Counted from the first letter of the stretch, positions 32,222-43,414 are shown. The stretch is DNA of 64,000 nucleotides from Gadus chalcogrammus (GCF_026213295.1 NC_079425.1:28488739-28552738); one strand, 5' to 3'. Made by a program: numbers and translations. The notes: generated by a model not told the origin, from the letters alone.

Positions 32222-32400
32222 CCAGCAGGGGGTGGTGTAGTTGGGGAAGGGAGTGGTTGGAGTGGTCCAGTAGGGGGCGGTGTAGTTGGGGAAGGGTAGG
32301 GTTGGAGTGGTCCAGCAGGGGGCGGTGTAGTTGGGGAAGGGAGTGGTTGGAGTGGTCCAGTAGGGGGCGGTGGAGTTGGGGAAGGGTAGGGTTCAAGGAA
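32222..32400 (+). repeat. 45-bp minisatellite, four units, each with a CTCF-consensus match
   Basis: CCAG(C/T)AGGGGG(C/T)GG recurs at 32222, 32267, 32312 and 32357, exactly 45 bp apart, separated by TGTAGTTGGGGAAGGG-type spacers. Three of the four match CCASYAGRKGGCRS at every position; the first has one mismatch. Because 45 is divisible by 3, proline-rich ORFs stay open on the minus strand (32499-32139); I treat them as a by-product. Confidence 0.85.
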
Positions 32401-33178
32401 AGCCCAAATTTGGCGGAGGGGGAGGTGTGGCTTGGGACTGAGAGAGAACTCAAAAAATGGCGGCCGTGATGCTATAACTCTGTGGGGCCTGTCTAACACA
32501 CGAGGGCGGATGAGAGACTATGGGGTAACTCTTGTCACTCTTGGAGGAGGAGAACGAGAAAAAAGGAGGAAAAAACAGGGGGGGACAACAGGGCCTAGAG
32601 ACGTTATTCAATACATCCAGATATTCCTCATAGCCAATAGTCGTTATCCATCCTCATTGATTAATCTGCTTCAACAGACTAAACCGTCAACCAACGCGGC
32701 AAAGAGATATTGTTTAGTATCGTTAGTTTATCTATCGCGACAGGTCCAGCAGTAATTCAAAGAAACACAGTAAAAGAGATATCATTTATCCTTGTCAACT
32801 TATCTAGGTCTAGTTTTAACTGGTCAAACAGTAAAAAAAAAAAAGGGTTATTTATCATTGTCAATTTGTCTATTTCCGCAGGTCAAGCCATAGACCAAAG
32901 CAATACGGCAGAGAGACATTATTCATTATTATCGATTTATCTATTCCTACCTTTACCCGTTTCAACGGGCAAAGATAGAGCGGACCACGCATACACACCC
33001 ACTGATTCACTCACAGGTTCTCTCTTTCCCTCTATCAAGCTTTCTCTCACGCAAACGTACACACCCAAACGCACGTTGACGCATACTCGCTGACACGCAC
33101 GTACACACTGACGTACACACACATGCACACACTCACACAAACGCACGTATACGGTCTCACTCACTTTCTCTGTACTGT

Positions 33179-33926
33179 TGTTGGGAAAAATAACCTGCTG
33201 AGCACATATAAATATAGCTAACTCCCACCCTAGCTTGAGGAGCACAACACATGGCAGTCACGTTACAATATAGTCAACTTCTAACCCAACAACACAAACA
33301 TGATAATATATAGTCAGGTCAAGGCCGGAGCTGAAGGCCCCATCTCCCAGGCAGGCAGATGGTGGACACTCAGACAATGCACCAGTATCATCTCCAGAAC
33401 GGGAGAGCCACATTAATTATCACACAGGAGACATTTTGAGAGCTCTTCCCCGTTAGGAGGAACCAAGAGATACCTCTGCCCACACCAGGGGCCTGAGAGC
33501 CACATTAAATTATCACACACGAGACATTTCAGGGGGGCACTCCCCGTTTTAATTTATGACACCGGAGACACAAGGAACTCTCCCCTGTTACGAAGCTCTC
33601 TCAGGGCCTGGGAGCCAAAACACACAGAACCACACACACCTCAAACGCACACACCTCATCGAGAGGAGGATACAGCATAAAAACTGTACCACACAGGGAC
33701 TCTGGACCCTCTTCTTCTGAAGCAGACCTTCCACGGAGGCGAAGCTCTGGACGAACCATCAGCGCTGATTAGGGACTTAGACATATTCGATTTCTCACGC
33801 TTTATGACTCTGTATAACCGTTGCCACTTTACTTAATAAATCCAAGGTCCTCGTGCCGACAGACTTTATTACCTCTCCGTCTCATTTTATCTGATCCAGT
33901 AACTAGACAGACCGTTTTTCCCTTCA
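33179..33926 (+). repeat. ERV1-type LTR in opposite orientation, 748 bp
   Basis: It starts TGTTGGGAAAAATAACC and ends CGTTTTTCCCTTCA on the plus strand, so it is inverted relative to 28062-28725. It has AATAAA in the same context. No polypurine tract precedes it and no clear primer-binding site follows it. It could be a solo LTR inserted into ERV1 or the product of an inversion. Confidence 0.8.
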
Positions 33927-34860
33927 CTGTGTGTTAGTGTGTCTCTCTGTACTGCCTTAATGGTGTGGGTCAACAGATGGGGGTGAAATGTGTTCTCTCT
34001 CTCTCATTCTTTCCTCACCCCCCTTAGGGTCAGGCAGCACCTAGGATCGTTAACAGATAAGCCTGGAATGCAACATCCTGAACAATCCATCATGGAACAA
34101 GGCCTAATAACTATCTCTCACACACAAAAAGATCCTTCTGTCCCTTCATTCACAAATAACTTTTCACTTTATTATATATAACTTAATACTGCTCCCCCTT
34201 TCCAAATTTCTATGTACACAAAACTACGAAGCTGACCACCGAAATTGGTACAGGCCTCGTCAGGCCGAACCAAAACACCCTCACAGGTTCTAACTTCCAT
34301 ACAATTCTAGGGAGGGGAACTACAACATGAGGTGGAGTAGAGGACTTCAAATATGGTGGACGGGGACCTCAAATGGGAGGACTACACATATGGGAAAGGG
34401 GATTACACTCTGGGCCTGAAAACCATACAGAGTCCCTTCTCGTGGTCCTGAAACAACCGTTCATTGTTAGAAAAACACGCACTCTATCGCTACCTCCAAC
34501 TGTCTAGAGGGAAAATGGTCCCTCTCGATCGTCCTCCGACTTTAGCTCTCCTTGCTATCTCTCCTTGCTATCTCTCTCGCTCCCTCTCACACAAACGCAC
34601 ATTCACACTGACTTCACACACGGCTCCTCTCATTCTGTCTCCCGCAGACGCACACACATGAACATTGCCTCTTGCGTACATGCGCACACACAGAATCGCT
34701 CAGCCTTTCTCTCTCTCTTTCTGACACACATGCACAGGGAGTCTGGACAGAGATATATGCCCAGCCGCTCACACCTTACTAGTGAGGGGCAACAGGTGTC
34801 TACTATTCCCGTCCGCTGTGGTCAATGCAATTATCCGTCTGCTACCGCACCCACAATCAT

Positions 34861-34956
34861 CATGCCTGCCATGTGATGTGCTCATCAGGCTAGGGTAGGA
34901 GTTAGCTATATTTGTAATGTACATGTGATGTACTCAGCAGGTTATTTTGCCCAACA
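34861..34956 (-). repeat. ERV1 LTR fragment (first 96 bp of an LTR)
   Basis: On the minus strand it starts TGTTGGGCAAAATAACC, as in the 3' LTR, and matches it until about 34861, then diverges. It is followed outward by ATAT (34957-34960). I read it as what is left of the 5' LTR of ERV1. Confidence 0.65.
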
Positions 34957-35280
34957 ATATCGAGAACAATCTGGGGATGAGGGCATCCCCGAATATTGAC
35001 GGGTATTTCGCACACTGCCATCTCAATATATAGCCTAACATATACAAATATATCACTGTACTAGACACAAATGTATTTTCCACTAGCTAGTGGTGGTCAT
35101 TACATTGTAGGGAAACTAGTAAAGACAACACAGCTTTATGTTACGGCGAAACATGGAGGCACTGCAGCTCTAGTCTCGACAATGCGTTACTTTAGTCTGG
35201 TATTTCTCTTCACTGATTGGTTAGACAGCCTTCAAACTTAGTGGTCAAGCAAAGAAGAGGGAGGGCTCGTTCTGCATACC

Positions 35281-35430
35281 TAATAGCCGGAGTGAATAAC
35301 TAATAGCCGGTGTGAATAACTAATAGCCGGAGTGAATGACTAATAGCCGCGGCTATTAGTCATTCAAAACCGTACGGAATCCGTACGGAAACCGTACGGA
35401 ATTCTTGCCAAACCGCACGGAATCTGTGCG
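35281..35430. repeat. Short tandem repeats ending in a 32-bp perfect palindrome
   Basis: TAATAGCCGG(A/T)GTGAATAAC is repeated in tandem from about 35279, ending in a spacer-free perfect palindrome at 35334-35365 centred on TAGCCGCGGCTA. Three CCGTACGG words follow (35370, 35381, 35392), then an imperfect pair AAACCGCACGG / TGTGCGGTTT. The stretch 34961-35278 before it has no recognisable feature. Confidence 0.9.
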
Positions 35431-35549
35431 GTTTTGCACTTTTACCGCGCCATTCTAGGGCCGGATTGTGGCCTTCTTGGCTTTCCATAGGTTTCCTCCT
35501 ACTGCATAAAGCAAAGTGTCTCTCTCACGGAGGTTGGTCCTTACAGATA

Positions 35550-35785
35550 CCCGTAGTTCTGACTTTAAAGTCAGAATTCTGACTTTTTTCTCAGAATTCT
35601 GAGAAAGAAGTCAGAATTCTGAGATTAAAGTCAGAATTCTGACTTTTTTTCTCGGAATTCTGAGATTAATGTCAGAATTCTGAGATTAAAGTCAGAATTC
35701 TGACTTTATTCTCAGAATTCTGAGATTAAAGTCAGAATTCTGACTTTTTTCTCAGAATTCTGAGAATAAAGTCAGAACTTCATTT
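35550..35785. repeat. Palindromic simple repeat based on TCAGAATTCTGA
   Basis: About a dozen copies of the palindrome TCAGAATTCTGA (some with one change) are separated by TTTTTT or TTAAAG spacers. Both strands read almost alike. Not coding. Confidence 0.9.
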
Positions 35786-35910
35786 TTTTTTACATGTGTG
35801 GCCCTAATCCTCTTCCGTACATTCTTGACCTCCTTGTCATGCTTTTGAAAGTAAAATAAGCTGATGCAAATCCACTGTAAACACTAGTCAAGACAGTGAT
35901 ATCAGCAGTG

Positions 35911-36222
35911 ATATGGGGGCATCCGTGGCATACTGGTGAAGGAGTTGGAATGGTAACTGGAGGGTGGCCAGTTCGAATCCTGAGAAAATCCACGGATGAG
36001 GTGCCCGTGAGCAAGGCATCTGAAACCCCCACCTGCTCCCCGGGCGCTGTACCGCGGCAGCCCACTGCTCCGGTAGTGCCGGTGTGCCCCCATGTGTGTG
36101 CCCCCATGTGTGTTCCCCCATGTGTGTATGTGTTCACCGGCTTCCCGGATGGGTCAAAAGCAGAGAAAGAATTCCTAGTACCTGTGTACATGGCGAAATA
36201 ATAAAAAGAAAGAAAGAAAAAG
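35911..36222 (+). mobile_element. tRNA-derived SINE with conserved core
   Basis: The A-box-like TGGCATACTGG and the B box GGCCAGTTCGAATCC (35966-35980) are followed by GAGGTGCCCGTGAGCAAGGC and CTGCTCCCCGGGCGC, the core segment common to many fish SINEs. A minisatellite-like GTGTGCCCCCAT repeat and an A/G-rich tail (AAAAAGAAAGAAAGAAAAAG) follow. ORFs here are spurious. Confidence 0.8.
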
Positions 36223-36295
36223 ATTTCAGTAAGATAATTGGCCTACATATTTGGTATACAACTAAAATTCTCAATAAGGCTAAAATAAATTATTC

Positions 36296-37231
36296 ATGTG
36301 TTGCAGATTCCTGGCTACTGGCGATTCGTTCCGGACGACAGCCACCAGCTTCCGGGTCGGGGCCTCCACCGTGGCTTCCATCGTGTCCGATGGGGTGACG
36401 GCTATATGGGACTGCCTGGTGGAGGAGTTCATGGCTGTGCCCACTACCGAGGACTGGAGGGTGATTGCGCAGCAGTTCGAGGAGCAGTGGAACTTCCCTC
36501 TCTGGTGCCATCGATGGGAAGCATGTTGTTCTGAAGGCCCCTGCGAACTCAGGGGCCTTCAGAACTCAGGCCCCTGCGAACTCAGGTTTGCAGTTCTTCA
36601 ACTACTAGGGAACATTTTCCATTGTTCTCTTGGCAGTTGTCGACGCAGACAAGTGCTTCCGCATCATCGATGTGGGGGGCTATGGGAGAACCAGTGATGG
36701 AGGAATTCTGGCCAACTCTGTGTTTGGTCAGGCCCTCCGAGCTGGCAATCTCAAGCTCCCTGCTGACAGAGTACTGTCAGCGGCTGCGCAGAGAGGACCC
36801 CTGCCTCATGTGTTTGTAGCGGACGAGGCCTTTCCGCTACGGACCGACCTCATGAGGCCATTCCCCGGACGCATCCTCCCCCGAGAGCGGCGCGTCTTTA
36901 ACTACCGACTGTCCCGGGCTCGGTTGGTGGTTGAGAACGCCTTCGGCATCCTCTCCTCCAAGTGCGGATCTACTGGAGGGTCATCGAGGTCCGTCCTGAG
37001 CTGGCGGAGAGATGCGTCAAGGCCACCTGTGTGCTCCACAACCTCCTCCGCAGAACAGCACCAACACCAGCAGTGAGAGATTGCCTCCCTGTTGGTGTGG
37101 TGTTGCCTCTGCCAGGGCTGGGGAGAGTGGCTGCCAACAACGCCGGGAGAGAGGCAATCCGGATCCGCGAGACCTTCACCTCCTACTTCTCTGCAGAAGG
37201 GACCCTCTCGTGGCATGACACCATCGTATAG
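36296..37231 (+). pseudogene. HARBI1/ALP1-like DDE nuclease, frameshifted
   Basis: An acceptor (TTCATGTGTTGCAG) precedes RFLATGDSFRTTATSFRVGA and VEEFMAVPTTEDW. The frame then shifts near 36500 before GAIDGKHVVLKAPANSG, which carries the first catalytic Asp. A short in-frame duplication (APANSG twice) and a TAG after FFNY follow. Next come VVDADKCFRIIDVGGYGR, HVFVADEAFPL (second Asp) and RLVVENAFGIL (Glu). A one-base loss near 36962 shifts the frame to YWRVIEVRPELAERC and CVLHNLL, ending at 37231. All DDE_Tnp_4 motifs are present but in broken frames. The convergent MADF-BESS gene (39134-37570, minus) is the partner expected for this Harbinger branch. Confidence 0.8.
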
Positions 37232-37569
37232 TGCAGTGCACAACAACCCCAAAACGGCTCTTTTAAGAGCCACCCACACAAAACAAAAGTGATTCCTTCA
37301 TTATTATTAAATTGTTATTAAAATTGTTCAATTAAGTAGTGTTATTAAAAATGTATATTTGTGTCCATGCATGCTAGATCTTAAAATCATATATTGAGAG
37401 AAGAGTTGTGAGAAGTATTTTATTTCAAAAATAGAAATAATAAAAATAACATAAGAACAATGTAATATAAACATAACAGAACAATAACAAATGAACAGTT
37501 AACAGTAGAACAGTGACATCAGCCTAGTTCTTTCCCTGGAGAGATTGTCACCACCACTAGCTAATAAGC
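37232..37569. other. Intergenic between convergent Harbinger-type genes; no gene seen
   Basis: AT-rich, with a short inverted word GGCTCTTTTAAGAGCC at about 37256-37271 just after the nuclease stop. It is probably the shared 3' region of the two genes. Confidence 0.5.
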
Positions 37570-39134
37570 TTAAACAGGTTCCAAATTAAGGGTGAAATTG
37601 GAAGTGTCAAATATGACCTTACGAATTTGGAATTTAACGTACTCCAGTACTTCAGGTGGCAATCTCTCCAGGGAAGGAACTAGGCCCATGACAAAGTGCT
37701 CATTCCCAGAGAGTGGGGTAGGGGTAGGCACAGCATTTTGCCTATGCAGGGCCTGGAGGATGGCTCCCTGCATATTTGTGTTCCCCTCTGGTACCCTGGC
37801 TCTCTTCCTCTTCGTCCCTGTATGGAATGTAAAACACCATAATTTGTAAGTTAGTGCAATACTTCACAAGTGAAAAGCCTGGTGAACATGCATGTGTGTT
37901 TGGTTTGAAGTGTTGTAACTTTAACTTATAGTAGTAATTAGGGCTGTCAAATTAACGCGTTAATTTCAATTAATTAATCAGGGGAGGATCAAGAAGTTAC
38001 GAGAGAGAGAAGGGAGAGAAACAAACGGTAGGCTATACAGCTGTTTATAAACAGGCATAAAAGTGTCGTATAGGTATGCGATTAATTTAGATGAATTAAT
38101 CACAGAGCCTGTAATTAATTTGATACATTTTTTAAATTGCTTGACGGCCCTAGTAGTAATCCATAAAACGTCTTCTTATCAGTTAAAGCTTAAACGGTTA
38201 GCCATAAACATAGTTGAACCCCTGAAATTAATGCTATACATCTTTGTCCTGTACATACCGCTCTGTGGTCTTGGGGCAGGGCCAGCCTCAGGGACAGGTA
38301 CACAGGAAGGGCCAGCGGCAGGGACAGGGGCAGGAGCAGGAGCAGGAGCAGGAGCAGCATCAGCGTCCTCTGGGTCTGACTCACTGCTGGGCTGGTCTAT
38401 GTTATTGAGAAAGAAGACTTGTTTTTTTTTGCTTGGATGATATATGCATGATCTATATTACAGCACATTAAAGATAGACAGAATCGTGCCGCACTGTAAA
38501 CCGTTCCTGTGGCCATAATACAGAAGCTGTACGTGTCTTCACTTGTCAACAAACCTGTATTGTGCGATGGCCCTGCTGCTGCCTCCTCAAGCTCCTCATC
38601 TTCTCCTGCCCCTGACAGTGAAGTCTCTGGAGCGCCGTCCTCCTCTACCTCCTCTGCCCCCCGAGGTAAGTTGCTGCTGGTCTCCCTCGGGGTGACAAAG
38701 GGGTCGAGGAAGGACAGGACCCCAGCGAATTTCCATCTCTTCACTGTCCCTGCCGCTGACCCGCTCTTTTTTCCCTCTTTTTCCCTCTCATGTACCTGTC
38801 CCTGAGCGACTTCCACTTCCTGCGACATACGTCCACTGTCAAGAACATATATACATATTAAGTTGTGTAACCTGACAAGCGGGACAGTCTGTTGTAGTAG
38901 TATCACTTAATATTACTGCTAACTGGTGCTACCGCTAACCGGCGCTAACTTTTTTCATAGTAGAACACAACCGATAGCTGAAGCCAAGCAAAATACACGT
39001 ACACATTATTCACTGATCTTACCAGGAAAGCCAGTATCCTCGGCCACGTCGACCCACGCCCTCTCTTTTTTGTTCCTTTTGTCGTACAGGACAGGACGGC
39101 TGCACACTGCGACTATCAGGTTTTGGTCCTCCAT
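37570..39134 (-). pseudogene. MADF-BESS domain protein, four exons, one frameshift
   Basis: Exons (minus): 39134-39023, 38835-38555, 38396-38259 and 37817-37570, all with GT-AG sites and matching phases. Exon 1 starts MEDQNLIVAVCSRPVLYDKR, the first MADF helix. Exon 2 continues DVCRRKWKSLRDRYMRGKK and then, after a one-base shift in an A6 run near 38768, KSGSAAGTVKRWKFAGVLSF, completing the MADF fold, followed by an acidic tail. Exon 3 is an acidic, then Ala/Pro repeat linker. Exon 4 has a basic KRKRARVP stretch and a BESS motif (HFVMGLVPSLERLPPEVLEY). MADF binds DNA and BESS mediates protein contacts. The context makes this the Harbinger transposase partner, though host MADF genes look alike. 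Confidence 0.75.
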
Positions 39135-39437
39135 TTCTGTTCTGTCCTCTCCGTCTCTCTGCCAGTGACGTCGGGTCAAGCTCAACGCTGATTGGGCAAC
39201 GCGGCTAATCGTCATGCGTAGGAGCGTAAAAAGTTACATTTTTTGAACTCCTTGCGTTGGCGCGTAGGTGCGTTAGGTGCGTATATACGCAGCTCATACG
39301 CGGCTAAAATGTTGCTTTAGCGCATGTAACGCATCTACGCAGCTCATACACGCGTAAACCAATGGTTCCCTATGGAAAAATTGCCGATTTTATACGCGTC
39401 TTACGCGGGTAACGCGTTTGGTGTGTTCCCACCTTAA
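39135..39437. mobile_element. Probable right terminal region of the MADF/HARBI Harbinger
   Basis: It is rich in the inverted words TACGCAGCTCATACGCG and ACGCGTAAACC, ending TTTGGTGTGTTCCCACCTT. These look like the long imperfect ends of fish Harbinger elements. No matching left end was found; the SINE at 35911-36222 lies where it would be expected. Confidence 0.4.
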
Positions 39438-39805
39438 CAGTTAAAGCAACAAAGACCACACATATCATGCATCTCCATGTAGCCATGATGGATCCTCTGC
39501 ACGCTTTCGTCAACTTTTTGTTTTTTGGCGGTTGGCAAACACTTCTTCTTCTCTTGTGTTTAACGGCGGATGCATGATGGGAAGGATCAGGTATTTATTT
39601 TTCTCATTACTATTTTTATACTAAATTACATACATTTAAATCAACCAATTTTAAGGCTCAATGTGGTATTTTAAAGCGTAGTTTTCATATTGTATGTATC
39701 TTTTAGTATTTTTTGCGCATGCTCAGTTCATGATGTCAGTCATTTGCACCTACAGCGGTTGAGGCAATTTCCGTCTGTTTCCCGCTTTGAAAGAAAAGGC
39801 TGGTA
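39438..39805. other. No feature seen
   Basis: AT-rich unique-looking sequence without a long ORF, splice structure or inverted ends. Confidence 0.5.
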
Positions 39806-40089
39806 AACGTTAGTTACGTAATGTAACTCTAGTATAGGCGCAGCCTTTTAAGGCGATCGCTATTGGGTTTTCCCTAGGCGCGAGCCGTAGCACTGAAAAA
39901 TTGTGATCCCCGCCCACCAACAGCCTGGGCCTCAATCACGTCCGCAGTCTGCACATATAAACGTGCGCCGGCGGACGTTCTGCTCCCAATAAACAGCTTT
40001 TCTTCAGCTATTTAAAGGTCAATGAGGCCGACCACTTAAAAGGCTGTGCCTATACTCATAGAATCTAGTTACAATACGTAACTAACGTT
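39806..40089. mobile_element. Short DIRS-like inverted-end element, 284 bp
   Basis: The left end AACGTTAGTTACGTAATGTA and the right end TACGTAACTAACGTT are inverted copies. Inside them TATAGGCGCAGCCTTTTAAG pairs with CTTAAAAGGCTGTGCCTATA. The middle shares GGGTTTTCCCTAGGCG and GAGCCGTAGCACTGAAAAAT with 9946 and part of 47730 onward. It is probably a deletion derivative of a DIRS element; these have inverted terminal repeats. Confidence 0.6.
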
Positions 40090-40378
40090 CTGTGTCGTAT
40101 AATTAATAAATAAAATTGATATAGCGCTTAATATGGTACTCTAAGACGCTTTACATATTGCCCGATCAAAACTATGTAAGACAGACTAGGAATAAAAGAA
40201 AAACAGAGGTTAAACATGAAGAATAAGGTGGGAGTTAGGTGGGGAAGGCTAGTGTGAAAAGGTATGTTTTGAGGGCTGATTTGAAAGAAGAGAGGGTTGG
40301 AGAGACTTTGATGTGGGACGGGAGTGAATTCCAAAGGGTGGGGGCAGCAACTGAGAAGGCCGGATCACCCCAAGTCCG

Positions 40379-42898
40379 TCACTCAGTCCGTGGAACTTGT
40401 AGCAGGTTGGCAGAATTGGACCTGAGGAATCGGGAGGGGGCGTGGTGATGGAGGAGGTCGGCAAGGTAGGGGGGGGCTAGGCTGTTGAGGGCCTTGTAGG
40501 AGATGAGTAAGATTTTGTAGTTGATTCTGTGTTTAATTGGAAGCCAATGGAGTTCACGTAGGACAGGTGTGATGTGTTCTCTGGAGCGGGTACCAGTGAG
40601 GAGGCGCGCAGCTGAGTTCTGGACATATTGACGTTTTTTGAGGACTTTGTTGGTGGTGCCGTAGAGAAGACCATTGCAGTAGTCAAGCCTGGATGAAATG
40701 AAAGCGTGGATGAGCAGCGGTAGTTGACAGGTTGGGGCGGAGGCGGGCGATGTTTCGGAGGTGAAAAAAGGCAGTTTTGGTAATATGGTTAACATGGGGG
40801 TGGAAGGAGAGAGTGGGGTCCAGGATAACTCCAAGGTTACGGATTTTGGTGGAGGGGGTGATGGTGGAGCCGTCAATGTTAAGGGTGAAGTTCAGAGTGG
40901 AGTGAGTGAGGGTGTCAGGACCAATGATTAGGATTTCGGATTTGTTGGAGTTGAGTTTGAGAAAGCTGTTTTGCATCCAGGTCTTGATGTCAGTCAAACA
41001 GTTGGAGAGGGTTGAGAGGGTGGAAGGACTGATGGTTTTGGAGGGGAGGTAAAGCTGTGTGTCATCGGCGTAACAATGGAACCGGAGTCCATGGTGACGA
41101 AGGATCTGAGAGGAAGCATGTACAGAATGAAGAGAAGTGGACCAAGCACAGAACCCTGGGGGACACCGTGGATGAGAGGAGTAGTGGCTGATTGACAGTT
41201 GTTGATGGCGATGAATTGATGTCTGTCGGAGAGATAGGATCCAAGCCAGGAGAGGGCGGTGCCAGTGATGCCAAGGGTGGATTCGAGACGGGAGAGGAGA
41301 ATGGAGTGATTGATCGTGTCAAAGGCAGCACTGAGGTCAAGGAGGATGAGGATATTTAGGGAGCCAGTGTCAGAGGATAGCAGAAGGTCATTGGTCACTT
41401 TGAGGAGGGCAGTTTCTGTACTGTGTTTGGAGCGGAAACCGGATTGGAAGAGTTCAAAGAGGTCGTTGGTGTCAAGGTAGGTGATGAGTTGTTTGGCAAC
41501 AACACGTTCCAGGATTTTAGACAGAAAAGGTAGATTGGAGATGGGGCGGTAGTTGTTAGGGGAATCAGGATCCAGGCCGGGTTTCTTTAGTACGGGGGTG
41601 ACTGATGCAAGCTTTAGGGAGGAGGGGACATGGCCGGAGGATAGAGAGGAGTTTACAGTGATAGTGATGAGGGTGGAGAGAATGGGGAGACAGGCCTTTA
41701 GAAGTGTGGTGGGGAGCGGGTCCAGGTTGCAGGTTGTTGATTTCATGGTTGAGACTATGGAGGAAAGATCAGAGGAGGTGATGGTAGCAAATGTGGAAAA
41801 GGATTGACCGGTGGTTAGGGGGGGATCCGGTTTGGGACGTAGGGCGGGGTCGATGGTCAACTGGCTGTGGATTGTGCTGATTTTATCATTGAAGAAGGAT
41901 AGGAAGTTATTGCATTTTTCAACTGAGAAGGAGTGAGAGATGGTGTCCAATGGCTTGAGGAGTGTGTTAATGGTGTTGAAGAGGGTCCTTGGATTGCTGC
42001 TGCCAGACTGGATGATTCCTGAGTGGTAGGAGGAGCGGGCTGAGTTCAGGGTGTCGTTGTATAGCTGGAGGTGTTGTTTGTACATTTCCTGGTGGACGGT
42101 AAGACCTGTTTTGTGGGAAAGCCGTTCCAGTTGGCGTCGTTTGGATTTGAGATGGCGGAGTTCGTCAGTGTACCATGGGGCAGAATGAGACCAATTTAGA
42201 CTGAACAGGTGCAAGCTGGTCAAGGCAGGATGAGAGGGATGAGTTATAGCAGTTAACCAGGTAGTCGGGGGAGTTGTTGTGGGTGATGGTGAGTTTAGCG
42301 ATGGACTCAGAAAGACATGTGGAAAGAGAGGATGGGTTAATGGATTTGAGGTTGCGGAAAGTGATGGTGCGTTTTTGCTTCTCATGGGGGGAGGGAGTGT
42401 GAGTTTGAAAAGTGATGGCCAGATGGTCGGAGATGTGGAGGTTGTTACTGGCGGGTGACTGATTGTGATGTCAGTGGAACAGACCAGATCCAGGGTGTGG
42501 CCTTTGTTATGAGTTGGAAAATCGATGTGTTGGGTGATGTTGAAGAATGAAAAGATTTCCAGAAGTTCGATTGCGGGTTTGCAGACAGAGGAGTCCACAT
42601 GAATGTTGAAATCGCCCAGGAGGAGAACGGATGGAGATATAGCACAGAGCTGGGTAAGGAATGCCGATAGATCAGAGGGAAAGGCAGGGTCGGGCTTAGG
42701 GGGACGGTAAATGACTGCAATGACCAGGGGCTTGGGACCAGACAGTTTAAAAGAAAGGGATTCAAATGAAGAAGGGGTTGGGATGGATGTTGCACTGGTT
42801 TTAATGTCATGGCGATGGATGATGGCAATTCCACGACCAGAATGACTGAGAATTGATTGAGTGAAGAATAATCCATGGGTTTTTGCCAGGTTTCAGTG
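40379..42898 (-). pseudogene. L2 endonuclease / reverse transcriptase, broken
   Basis: The minus strand carries DFLCLTETW (about 42890), the endonuclease tail (HIDFPTHNKGHTLDLVCS), then an RT with LKKPGLDPDSPNNYRPISNL, FRSKHSTETALLKVTNDL, DLSAAFDTINHSILL, GVPQGSVLGPLLFILYML and, after a frameshift near 41095, FHCYADDTQLYLP. The C-terminal domain (SSRLDYCNGLLYG, HWLPIKHRINYKILL) is in further frames down to 40379. It is more decayed than the 3042-6172 copy: at least three frame changes. Confidence 0.85.
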
Positions 42899-42924
42899 AG
42901 ACAGAGAAAATCCAGTGCTGAATC

Positions 42925-43340
42925 TGTAACAAGCTCGTTTGGCTGAACCCAAGTGCACAGACTGGCGACGAGCGCGGAACAGAGTCAATAGTTTATTTGG
43001 GTTCTGGATCGGCAAGCAGGATAGTCAGACAGGCAGGAATCAGGAACCGGCAGAATAGTCAGACAGGCGGGGATCAGGAACCGGCAGAAGAGTCAGACAG
43101 GCGGGGATCAGGAACCGGGAGGATAGTCAGACAGGCAGGGATCAGAGAGCAGGCCGGAGCGGTGGTAAGTCAGGAGTAGAATCGCGGGAGAGCACTGTGA
43201 AACACAAGAGACAATCTGGCAGGGAATGTTTGGGAGGAGAGGACTGATATAGGGGATACACAGGTGAAGGTGGTTGGGTTAATTGGGAGTGATCAGGGTG
43301 GCAGGCAGGTGAATGAGAAAACCAGGGGCGGATCATGACA
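42925..43340 (-). repeat. Gypsy 3' LTR, 416 bp, with internal tandem repeat
   Basis: On the minus strand it starts TGTCATGATCCGCCCC and ends GAGCTTGTTACA. An internal repeat of about 30 bp containing GGGGATCAGGAACCGG recurs about four times. Confidence 0.92.
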
Positions 43341-43414
43341 GTACCCCCCCCGGCAAGGGACGGCTCCAGACATCCTAAACTGAACAGGGAGGGTGGAGGG
43401 GGCCCGGAGGAGGG

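Larger units (their letters stand above)
28062..34956 (-). mobile_element. Endogenous retrovirus ERV1, minus strand, degraded and rearranged
   Basis: The 3' LTR is 28725-28062, preceded (minus strand) by a polypurine tract GACTTGAGGGGGATA at 28740-28726. The integrase region follows at 30232-29720. An LTR start fragment at 34956-34861 marks the other end, and ATAT flanks both outer ends. Between them lie a SINE, a minisatellite and an extra LTR in the opposite orientation (33179-33926). Gag, protease and RT are not recognisable. 28740-29720 should hold env but shows only a hydrophobic stretch (minus strand, 29073-28990). 33927-34860 holds no gene I can identify. An ancient, inactive copy. Confidence 0.65.

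Noticed and set aside
32139..32499. Proline-rich minus-strand ORFs that could be Gag
   Set aside because: The repeat period of 45 bp keeps several frames open at once; no Gag motif is present.
35911..36222. A tRNA gene (B box GTTCGAATCC)
   Set aside because: Same reasoning: typical SINE core and A-rich tail.
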